Part shown: positions 57,599 to 64,000 of the stretch, one piece after another
Position numbering within the stretch: the first letter of the stretch is position 1
Layout: each line of letters begins with the position of its first letter
From: DAHUZL01 sp035533215
Lineage (GTDB): Bacteria > Chloroflexota > Dormibacteria > Aeolococcales > Bog-877
Length of the DNA: 64,000 nucleotides
Direction: 5' to 3'
NCBI GenBank assembly: GCA_035533215.1
Contig: DATLUG010000028.1
Coordinates: 62,001 to 126,000 of the forward strand
The notes under the pieces: model-generated
The model's input: only the letters and a program-made list of their open reading frames with translations
Database searches by the model: none
Told to the model about the DNA's origin: nothing
Made by a program: the position numbers and the translations under genes

Positions 57599-59662
57599 AT
57601 GCCCACCACGACCACCGAACGCGGGCCGGACCCGGCGGTGCTCTGGGAACCCCCAGAGCTGCTGCGGCGCGACTGTGGCATCGCCCAGTACCTCAGCTGG
57701 CTGGGGTCGGCGCGCGACCTCCACTTCCCCGACTACGAGGCCTGCTGGCGCTGGTCGGTGACGGACCTGGACCGGTTCTGGCGCTCCATCTGGGACCGTT
57801 TCGCCGTCGATGCGGACGCCCAGCCCACCGCGGTGCGGGTGGGCGACCGGATGCCGGACGTCCGGTGGTTTCCCGGCGCGACCCTGAACTACGCCCACCA
57901 CGCGCTCCGTCACGGCCGCTCCGACCGGCCGGCCGTGGTGCACGTCTCCGAGCTCCGCGGTCCGGCCGAGGTGTCGTGGGCGGAGCTCGAACGCGAGGTG
58001 GCGGCCCTGGCGGCCTGGCTGCGGGAGCAGGGGGTGAGTCCGGGAGACCGGGTCGCCGCCTATCTGCCCAACATCCCGGAGGCGGTGATCGCCTTCCTCG
58101 CCGCCGCCAGCGTCGGGGCGGTGTGGTCGAGCTGCTCGCCCGATTTCGGTGTCCGCAGCGTGGTCGACCGCTTCCGCCAGATCGAGCCCACCGTTCTCTT
58201 CGCGGTCGACGGCTACCGCTACGGCGGTCGCGACTTCGACCGGCGCGAGGTGGTCGACGCGATCGAGGCGGCGCTGCCGTCGGTGCGCCGCACCGTCACC
58301 GTGGCGCACCTGCGCCGGGGACGGGCGGCCGACACCGATGGGGCTGGCTCCGGGGCCGCCCGGCCCGGCGGCCCCGCCCGCGTTGCCTGGGCGGAGGTGG
58401 TCCGGGGGACGGTTGCGCTGACCTGCACGGCGGTCCCGTTCGAGCACCCGCTCTGGGTGCTGTACTCGTCGGGCACGACCGGACTGCCCAAGCCGATCGT
58501 CCAGAGCCAGGGCGGGATCCTCCTGGAGCATCTGAAGGTCCTCGCGCTCCACCACGACATCCGGCCCGACGACCGCTTCTTCTGGTTCAGCACCACCGGC
58601 TGGATGATGTGGAACCTCCTGCTGGGCGGGCTCACCCTCGGGGCCACCATCGTGCTCTACGACGGCAGTGCTGCCCATCCCACCAGCGACCGCCTCTGGC
58701 GGCTCGCCGAGGAGACCGGCACCACCGTGCTGGGGACCAGCGCCGCCCAGATCCTGGCCTCCATGAAGGCCGGGGTCCGTCCTGGCGCCGACCACGACCT
58801 CAGCCGGGTGCGGGCGATCGGATCCACCGGGTCGCCGCTCCCGCCGGAGGGGTTCCGGTGGGTGTACGAGATGGTGAAACCCGACGTCTGGCTGGCGTCG
58901 GTGAGCGGAGGCACCGACGTCTGCACCGGCTTCGCCGTCGGCTGTCCCCTCCTGCCGGTGCGCGCGGGGGTGATCCAGTGCCGGGCGCTGGGGGCGGCGG
59001 TGGCCGCCTACGACGACGTCGGCCACCCGCTCGTCGACGCGGTCGGCGAGCTGGTGGTGGAGCGGCCGATGCCGTCGATGCCGACGGGGTTCTGGAACGA
59101 CCCCGGCGGCCGCCGCTACCGTGCCGCCTACTTCGAGATGTACCCAGGGGTCTGGCGCCACGGCGACTGGGTGCGGATCCTCGCCGACGGCGGGGTGATC
59201 ATCAGCGGCCGCTCCGACGCCACGATCAACCGGCTCGGGGTGCGGATGGGGACCAGCGAGCTGTACCGGGTGGTCGAGGAGCTCCCCGAGGTCCAGGACA
59301 GCCTGGTGGTCGACCTCGACGACCGGGCCGGCGCCGCCTTCATGCCCCTCTTCGTGGTGCCGGCGCCGGGCTGCGCCGTGGACGACGCGCTGCGGGAGCG
59401 GATCCGCCGTCTGCTGCGGCGGGAGCTGTCGCCCCGCCACGTCCCCGATGCCATCATCGCGGTGGCGGCGATCCCGCGCACGCTCTCGGGCAAGAAGCTG
59501 GAGGTGCCGGTGAAGCGCCTCCTCCAGGGCGAGCCGGTGGAGGCGGCGGTGAGTCGGGACGCGATCCAGGACCCCCGGGCGCTGGAGCCGTTCCTCGCCT
59601 ACGCAGCGGAGCGGCGGCGCGCGGCGGCGGCGGGGGCCGACGCGGTCGCGGGCGGAGGGTAG
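57599..59662 (+). CDS. Acetoacetyl-CoA synthetase
   Basis: ATP-dependent ligase that activates acetoacetate. It has 687 residues. ADLHFPDYEACWRWSVTDLD-like start and FWRSIWDRFAV mark the acetoacetyl-CoA branch of the adenylate-forming family. The P-loop is LYSSGTTGLPKPIVQSQGG, the W-rich FFWFSTTGWMMWNLLLGGLT follows, the A5/A7 region is SGGTDVCTGFAVGCPLLPVR, and the hinge is HGDWVRILADGG. The catalytic lysine is in AIPRTLSGKKLEVPVKRLL. It is divergent from the type III PKS with 126 bases between starts. It could supply acetoacetyl-CoA for polyketide or polyhydroxybutyrate metabolism. Confidence 0.93.
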   Translation: MPTTTTERGPDPAVLWEPPELLRRDCGIAQYLSWLGSARDLHFPDYEACWRWSVTDLDRFWRSIWDRFAVDADAQPTAVRVGDRMPDVRWFPGATLNYAHHALRHGRSDRPAVVHVSELRGPAEVSWAELEREVAALAAWLREQGVSPGDRVAAYLPNIPEAVIAFLAAASVGAVWSSCSPDFGVRSVVDRFRQIEPTVLFAVDGYRYGGRDFDRREVVDAIEAALPSVRRTVTVAHLRRGRAADTDGAGSGAARPGGPARVAWAEVVRGTVALTCTAVPFEHPLWVLYSSGTTGLPKPIVQSQGGILLEHLKVLALHHDIRPDDRFFWFSTTGWMMWNLLLGGLTLGATIVLYDGSAAHPTSDRLWRLAEETGTTVLGTSAAQILASMKAGVRPGADHDLSRVRAIGSTGSPLPPEGFRWVYEMVKPDVWLASVSGGTDVCTGFAVGCPLLPVRAGVIQCRALGAAVAAYDDVGHPLVDAVGELVVERPMPSMPTGFWNDPGGRRYRAAYFEMYPGVWRHGDWVRILADGGVIISGRSDATINRLGVRMGTSELYRVVEELPEVQDSLVVDLDDRAGAAFMPLFVVPAPGCAVDDALRERIRRLLRRELSPRHVPDAIIAVAAIPRTLSGKKLEVPVKRLLQGEPVEAAVSRDAIQDPRALEPFLAYAAERRRAAAAGADAVAGGG

Positions 59663-59666
59663 CGAG

Positions 59667-60863
59667 CTGCGGTGGCGGTGCTGGGGGCGCGTCCCCGGAT
59701 TCCTCGGCGCCCTGGCGATCCTGGCGGTCGGCGGAGCCCTGCCGGCCGGCGGGGCGGTGGCAGCCGCCAGGACCCCCCCGGTGCGGCCATCCGTCCCCCG
59801 CGGAGACGCGGCGGCCCGGCCGGTGTGCGCCCGGGGCCAGGCCGCGCTGCCCGTTCCCGGAGTGGTGTCGCCGGACCCGGTCCTCCAGCTGGCGAGCGGG
59901 CTCGACCAGCCCGACGACCTCCTCTCGTCCGGGGACCTGCTCCTCGTCGGTGAGTACGGGAGCGGCACGATCGCCCGCGTCGACGGCCCGGGTGGGCGGC
60001 TCGTGCCGCTCCCCGCCCGGGTGCCCGAGGTCGAGGGGCTCGCGCTCGCCGGCCCGACGCTCCTCGCCGCCGACCAGTTGCACGACCGGGTGGTCGCGGT
60101 GACCGGCCGCACCGTGCGCACCCGCTTCCAGCTGCGGCCGGTGGCGGGGGTGGAGGGGGTCGACAGCGTCGCCACCGCCGGCGGCGCCCTCGTCGTGCCC
60201 GACAGCGCCCGCGGAGCCGTCGACCTGCTCGCCCGGAGCGGCCGGGTGGTGCGACGCCTCACGGGGTTCGACCGACCCACCGGCGTCTGGCCCACCGCCG
60301 ACGGGACGATGCTGGTCGCCGACGAGAACGCCGGCACCGTGCTGCGGGTGCAGCCGGACGGTGCCCGCACGGTCCTCGCCCGGGGGCTCGACCTGCCCGA
60401 TGACGTCGCCCGCCGTGGGAGCGGCCCGCTGTACGTCATCGCCATCGGCTCGGACGCGCTCGACACCGTGGCCGGAGGCAGTGCGCAGGAGCTGGTCGGC
60501 GGCCTCGGGCAGCCGCAGGGGCTCGCGCTCGACGGCGCCGGCAACCCGGTGGTGACGGAGTCCAGCGCGGGCCGGGTCGACCTGGTGGTCGTCAACGTCG
60601 CCCTGGTGCCGTCGGGCCCGGTCGCCGCGGTGGCGCGGGGCGCGCGGCTGTGCGTGCAGCTGGCGCGCGGCCCCGGGTATCACCTGCCGGTCACCATCCT
60701 CCCCGGTCGCGGCTACCGGGTGGTCGCGCAGCCCGGCCGCGGCGACCGCGGCGAGGTGCTCCCAGGCCGCTGCACCACCACCTGCCGGGTCCGGGTGGCG
60801 GTGCGGTCCGGCCGCCTGACCGGCGCGACCTGGCTCGCCTACCGGACGGTCTCGACCGGCTGA
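59667..60863 (+). CDS. Secreted NHL/SMP-30-like beta-propeller protein, CTG start
   Basis: About 398 residues. GTG 59757 is the first ordinary start, but it would remove a clear signal peptide encoded just upstream: LRWRCWGRVPGFLGALAILA followed by a Gly/Ala stretch ending in AAA. CTG 59667 begins that peptide and lies seven bases after GGAGGG, so CTG is the better start. The mature part has repeated blades (LASGLDQPDDLLSSGDLLLV, LTGFDRPTGVWPTADGTML, GLGQPQGLALDGAGNPVVTE) of the six-bladed NHL/gluconolactonase type. The C-terminal 80 residues are a separate beta domain with two cysteines. Function unknown. Confidence 0.78.
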   Translation: MRWRCWGRVPGFLGALAILAVGGALPAGGAVAAARTPPVRPSVPRGDAAARPVCARGQAALPVPGVVSPDPVLQLASGLDQPDDLLSSGDLLLVGEYGSGTIARVDGPGGRLVPLPARVPEVEGLALAGPTLLAADQLHDRVVAVTGRTVRTRFQLRPVAGVEGVDSVATAGGALVVPDSARGAVDLLARSGRVVRRLTGFDRPTGVWPTADGTMLVADENAGTVLRVQPDGARTVLARGLDLPDDVARRGSGPLYVIAIGSDALDTVAGGSAQELVGGLGQPQGLALDGAGNPVVTESSAGRVDLVVVNVALVPSGPVAAVARGARLCVQLARGPGYHLPVTILPGRGYRVVAQPGRGDRGEVLPGRCTTTCRVRVAVRSGRLTGATWLAYRTVSTG

Positions 60864-60873
60864 CCCGGCTCAA

Positions 60874-60895
60874 CCGGCTCAACCGGCTGAGCCGG
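60874..60895. terminator. Hairpin after the beta-propeller gene
   Basis: CCGGCTCA (60874-60881) and TGAGCCGG (60888-60895) form an eight-pair stem with a six-base loop, 11 bases after the stop. It is built from a tandem AACCGGCTC repeat. No T-run follows. Confidence 0.5.
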
Positions 60896-61678
60896 CGCGA
60901 AGGGAGACCCGCTCCGCCAGCGGCGTCGATCAGGTCCGACCGACTGGGCCGATTGCGTGGCAGGGCCGTCCGGCGACGCAGCCGACCGCGTTCGGCGCCA
61001 CCGCCGCACCGGCGTGGGCGGCCGCACCGAGATGGACCGCGCCTCCGGTCCACTCGGCCGCCGCCGGCGCGACGCTGACCGGGCCGTGGCCGAGGGCAGG
61101 GCGCGCCGGCCGGCCGCTGGCCGAGCGCCAGCGACGCCGACGACGACCGGCACGCGATCGGCTGGAGGGCTGCCCAGGACCGGTGCGCAGGCGGAGGCGA
61201 CTGCGTCGTGCGCCCGGCGATCCCGTCCCACCTCTGGACGATGCCGACGGCCGTCCCGGCCGCGCTCTCCTCCCCGCCGCCGGTGCGGCCGTGGGTCGCC
61301 GCCGGGCACGCGGCGTCGCTCAGGACTCCGCGCCGCCTCGCCGCCGGGCTCGGCGTTCAGCGCGCCCCGTCCCACTGCAGGAGGGATGGGGTCGGGTGGG
61401 GCCGAAGAGCGCCGAGCCCCGGTCCGTCAGCCGCGGGCGGCGGGGAGGCACGCGGCCCCCACCACCGGCAGGGGCGCGGACCACCATCGCGAACGTCCCA
61501 CCGTTCCACCCACCCGCCCTGGGGACCGGTCCGGTACCCGCCGGAGACGCTCGCCGCCGCCGACGACGAGCCGTCGTCCGCGAGCGGGTCGTGGGCGAGC
61601 GTGCGCCGGGTCGCGACGAGGCGGCCCGGACGCCCTCCCTGCGGCTGGTGCCCGCCCCGGTGGTGGCCCGAGCGGGGA
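60896..61678. other. Gene-free stretch between convergent genes
   Basis: Open frames cross it on both strands but are Arg/Pro/Gly-rich without domains or ribosome sites. No RNA gene, repeat or insertion element is recognised. Confidence 0.45.
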
Positions 61679-64000
61679 TCAGCCCGGGACCGCGGCGGCC
61701 GCAGGGTCCCGACCGCCGGTGACCTCGGCCAGCGCCCGGGCGAGGGTGTCGGCGATCCGGTCCGCGTCGGCCTCGCCGATCACGAGCGGTGGCCGCACCT
61801 TCAGCACGTTGGCGTCGGGACCGGTGGATCCGATCAGGACCCCCAGGTCCCGCATCCGGTTGACGACGGCGTGGGCGAGGGGCGTCGCCGCCGCCCGGGT
61901 GGTGCGGTCGAGGACCAGCTCGACGCCGATCAGCAGCCCCATCGCCCGGACCTCGCCGATCTCCGGGCACGACGACCGGAGCGCCTCCAGGCGGCCCTGC
62001 AGACGGGCCCCCATCTCGCGGGCGTTGTCGAGGAGGGTCTCCGTCTCGATCACCCGGAGCACCGCCAGGCCGGCCTCGCACGCCACCGGGTTGCCGCCGA
62101 AGGTGCTGAACCACTCGGTGGCGCGCGCGAACCGCTCGGCGATTTCGGCCCGCGTCACCACCGCTGCCACCGGGTGGCCACCGCCCATCGGCTTGCCCAA
62201 GGTGACGATGTCGGGGGTGACCCCGTGGAGCTGGAACCCCCAGAGGTGGGCGCCGGAACGCCCGAACCCGGCCTGGACCTCGTCGGCGACGAACAGGCCC
62301 CCGGCGGCCCGCCAACGGCGGACGGCGTCCTGGAGGTAGGCGGGGGGCGGCCGCAGGATCCCGTCGCTGGTGAAGCCCGCGTCGATCAGCATCGCCGCCG
62401 GGCGATGGCCCGCGCGGGCCAGCTGGTCCACCGCCTCGTCCACGTGGGCCGCATACCGCTCCGCCCAGTCGGCCTGCTCGCTCCGGTGGCGGCCGCGATA
62501 GCCGTCGGGGGCCGGCAGGACGGCGATGTGGGCGGGACGCGTCGCGCCCCGCCACTCCGACGGCGTGAGGTCGGCCACCGCCTGGGTCGCCCCGTGGTAG
62601 GCGCTGGCGGTGACCAGCCCACCGGTCCCGCCGGTGAAGCTGGTGGCGAGTCGCCAGGCGAGGTCGTTGGCCTCGCTGCCGGAGTTGACGAACATGACGG
62701 TGTCCAGGCCGCCGGAGAGGGTCGCGATCAGCCGCTCCGCCAGCTCCAGGGCCGACCGGTGCAGGTAGCGCACGTTGGTGTTGAGCGACCGCACCTGGGC
62801 GGTGATCGCGCGCACCACCTCGGGGTGACAGTGGCCCACCACCGGGACGTTGTTGTAGGCGTCGAGGTAGGCGTGTCCGTCGGCGTCGAAGAGCCAGGCC
62901 CCGGCGCCGCGCACCAGGTGGAGCGGACGGTCGTAGGAGAGCGGTGAGATGGCGGCGCCGAAGAGCCGGCGCCGGCGCTCGACCAGCTCGTCCACCGGGG
63001 TCGGGGTGGCCCGGTCCGCCGCGGCCTCGTCGACCCAGGGACCGGTCGCGGCAGCCCGCACCCGCACCCGCCACCGTTCCAGCCCCATCGCCTCGACCTG
63101 TCCGAAGATGGACCAGATCCCGGCCTCCCAGCCCCTCACGTACTCGGCGCAGTCGGGGTACTGACGGGCCCGCCAGACGGCCAGGATGGCGCTGGTGGCC
63201 CAGCGGGCGAGCAGGAGCTCGGGGAGGATCTCGACCTCCATCTCCTCCAGCGGGGTCACCGAGCCGAAGCCCGCGCAGAGGGCGCCGAGGGCCGCCAGGG
63301 GGTCGGGTCGGTCGACCACCAGCTCGGCGGTGGCGACGAGGTCCGACACCACCGCCGAATGGACCATGTCGCCGAAGTCCAGGATCCCGGTGACCCGATG
63401 CTGGGGGTCGAAGACGGCATTGTCCAGGGTCAGGTCGCCGTGGATCAGCTGGGACCGGAGGAGGGGGTAGACCGGCAGCGCCCGGGACTCGAACGCGTCC
63501 AGCGCGCGGGCCAGGATCGCCCGCCGCCCGGGGTCGTCGACGCGGGCGAGCGGGCCGCGCAGCCGGGGCGCCTCCCGAGCGCTCCAGAGCAGGGCATGGC
63601 CCGCGGCGGGGTGGAAGAACCCCCGCAGGGCTCGGCCGAGGCGCGCCGAGACCGCCCCGAAGGCGTGGACCGCAGTCAGGTCGAGGTCGGGCCCCTCGAG
63701 GTGCTGGCCGGGCATGAACGTCAGCAGCCGGACGATGTGGGACGCGCCCTCGGCACCGGCGATGGTGGGATGGCGGGCGCCGTCGGTGGCGGCGAGCGGC
63801 GTCATCACCGGGAGGGCGGGGTCGGTCCTGGCGACGTGGAGCATGGCCTGCGTCTGCATCGAGACGGCGGCGGGATCCTCGGCGGCGTTGCTGATCTTGA
63901 GGAGTACATCGGTCCCGGTCCCGGTCGCGATGCGAAAGTTCTGGTCGCGCTCGCTGACCAGCATCGAGGCGGTGCCGCCGACACCGAAGACCTCGCGGGC
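61679..64000 (-). CDS. Aminoglycoside-phosphotransferase-fold kinase fused to class III aminotransferase (5' end outside window)
   Basis: At least 773 residues in one frame. The N-terminal kinase domain has SERDQNFRIATGTGTDVLLK, the HGD catalytic loop in LIHGDLTLDNAVFDPQHRVT and the metal DFGD in GILDFGDMVHSAVVSDLV. The C-terminal half is a class III PLP aminotransferase: NVPVVGHCHPEVVRAITAQV, MFVNSGSEANDLAWRLATSF, FVADEVQAGFGRSG and the PLP lysine in IVTLGKPMGGGHPVAAVVTR. The frame stays open to base 64000 with APH-like sequence (AREVFGVGGTAS), so the true start is outside. It resembles the fusion form of hydroxylysine kinase/phospholyase-type enzymes; the substrate is probably an amino alcohol or amino sugar. 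Confidence 0.93.
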   Translation of the reverse strand, partial: AREVFGVGGTASMLVSERDQNFRIATGTGTDVLLKISNAAEDPAAVSMQTQAMLHVARTDPALPVMTPLAATDGARHPTIAGAEGASHIVRLLTFMPGQHLEGPDLDLTAVHAFGAVSARLGRALRGFFHPAAGHALLWSAREAPRLRGPLARVDDPGRRAILARALDAFESRALPVYPLLRSQLIHGDLTLDNAVFDPQHRVTGILDFGDMVHSAVVSDLVATAELVVDRPDPLAALGALCAGFGSVTPLEEMEVEILPELLLARWATSAILAVWRARQYPDCAEYVRGWEAGIWSIFGQVEAMGLERWRVRVRAAATGPWVDEAAADRATPTPVDELVERRRRLFGAAISPLSYDRPLHLVRGAGAWLFDADGHAYLDAYNNVPVVGHCHPEVVRAITAQVRSLNTNVRYLHRSALELAERLIATLSGGLDTVMFVNSGSEANDLAWRLATSFTGGTGGLVTASAYHGATQAVADLTPSEWRGATRPAHIAVLPAPDGYRGRHRSEQADWAERYAAHVDEAVDQLARAGHRPAAMLIDAGFTSDGILRPPPAYLQDAVRRWRAAGGLFVADEVQAGFGRSGAHLWGFQLHGVTPDIVTLGKPMGGGHPVAAVVTRAEIAERFARATEWFSTFGGNPVACEAGLAVLRVIETETLLDNAREMGARLQGRLEALRSSCPEIGEVRAMGLLIGVELVLDRTTRAAATPLAHAVVNRMRDLGVLIGSTGPDANVLKVRPPLVIGEADADRIADTLARALAEVTGGRDPAAAAVPG

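Noticed and set aside
56303..60595. A 1430-codon open frame on the minus strand.
   Set aside because: Only its last 390 codons are the type III PKS. The rest is antisense to acetoacetyl-CoA synthetase and the propeller gene and has the composition of a GC-rich shadow frame.

Overview
The window is about 72% G+C. It is chromosomal, gene-dense DNA from a bacterium of the high-GC Terrabacteria type (Actinobacteriota, Chloroflexota or a relative such as Dormibacterota). This rests on codon bias, GTG-rich starts, NTGA gene junctions, near-leaderless promoters, Tat components and actinobacterial-style sigma and toxin genes. No rRNA is present to settle the lineage. I saw no phage, insertion sequence or CRISPR array.

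Region by region. (1) 1-4553, minus strand: a branched-chain amino acid operon (two small ORFs, ilvB, ilvN, ilvC, leuA) behind a textbook promoter, a Val/Leu/Ile-rich leader peptide and an attenuator. (2) 5122-5729, minus: an AbrB-type antitoxin with a PIN toxin. (3) 6362-9365, plus: a membrane protein, a small winged-helix regulator and a two-gene ABC exporter. (4) 9545-18846, minus: a nine-kilobase tightly packed set (TPP enzyme, membrane protein, gluconate-dehydrogenase-like subunit 3, GMC oxidoreductase, SDR, VKOR-like protein, GH15 hydrolase, flippase-like protein). (5) 19038-29000, plus: an enolase-superfamily enzyme, ilvD overlapping an ACT-domain malic enzyme, a GNAT, a catalytically dead HtrA-like protein, a degenerate metallo-beta-lactamase fold protein, pyrG and an unusual radical SAM protein. 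(6) 29003-42289, mostly plus: site-2 protease, rpmE, prfA, peptidase E, the heme genes hemA-C-D-B-(ppi)-L, tatA, tatC, rph and rdgB.

(7) 42274-47513 is looser: a small secreted protein, tRNA-Pro(TGG), a second PIN toxin-antitoxin pair, remnants of a drug-efflux pair meeting head to tail, and a GH18 protein. (8) 47704-54962: a DGPF protein with an ECF sigma factor of the ECF42 type, a Pro/Thr-rich lipoprotein, a beta-lactamase-family hydrolase, an unknown membrane protein, and an SPFH/NfeD pair. (9) 55602-64000: a type III polyketide synthase with an ICMT-like methyltransferase, divergent from acetoacetyl-CoA synthetase; a secreted beta-propeller protein; and an aminoglycoside-phosphotransferase/class III aminotransferase fusion cut by the window end.

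Two cross-cutting signals stand out. One is the complete attenuation switch in front of ilvB. The other is a recurrent candidate CTG start codon, four times as a CTGA overlap with the upstream stop and once behind a good Shine-Dalgarno and in front of a signal peptide.
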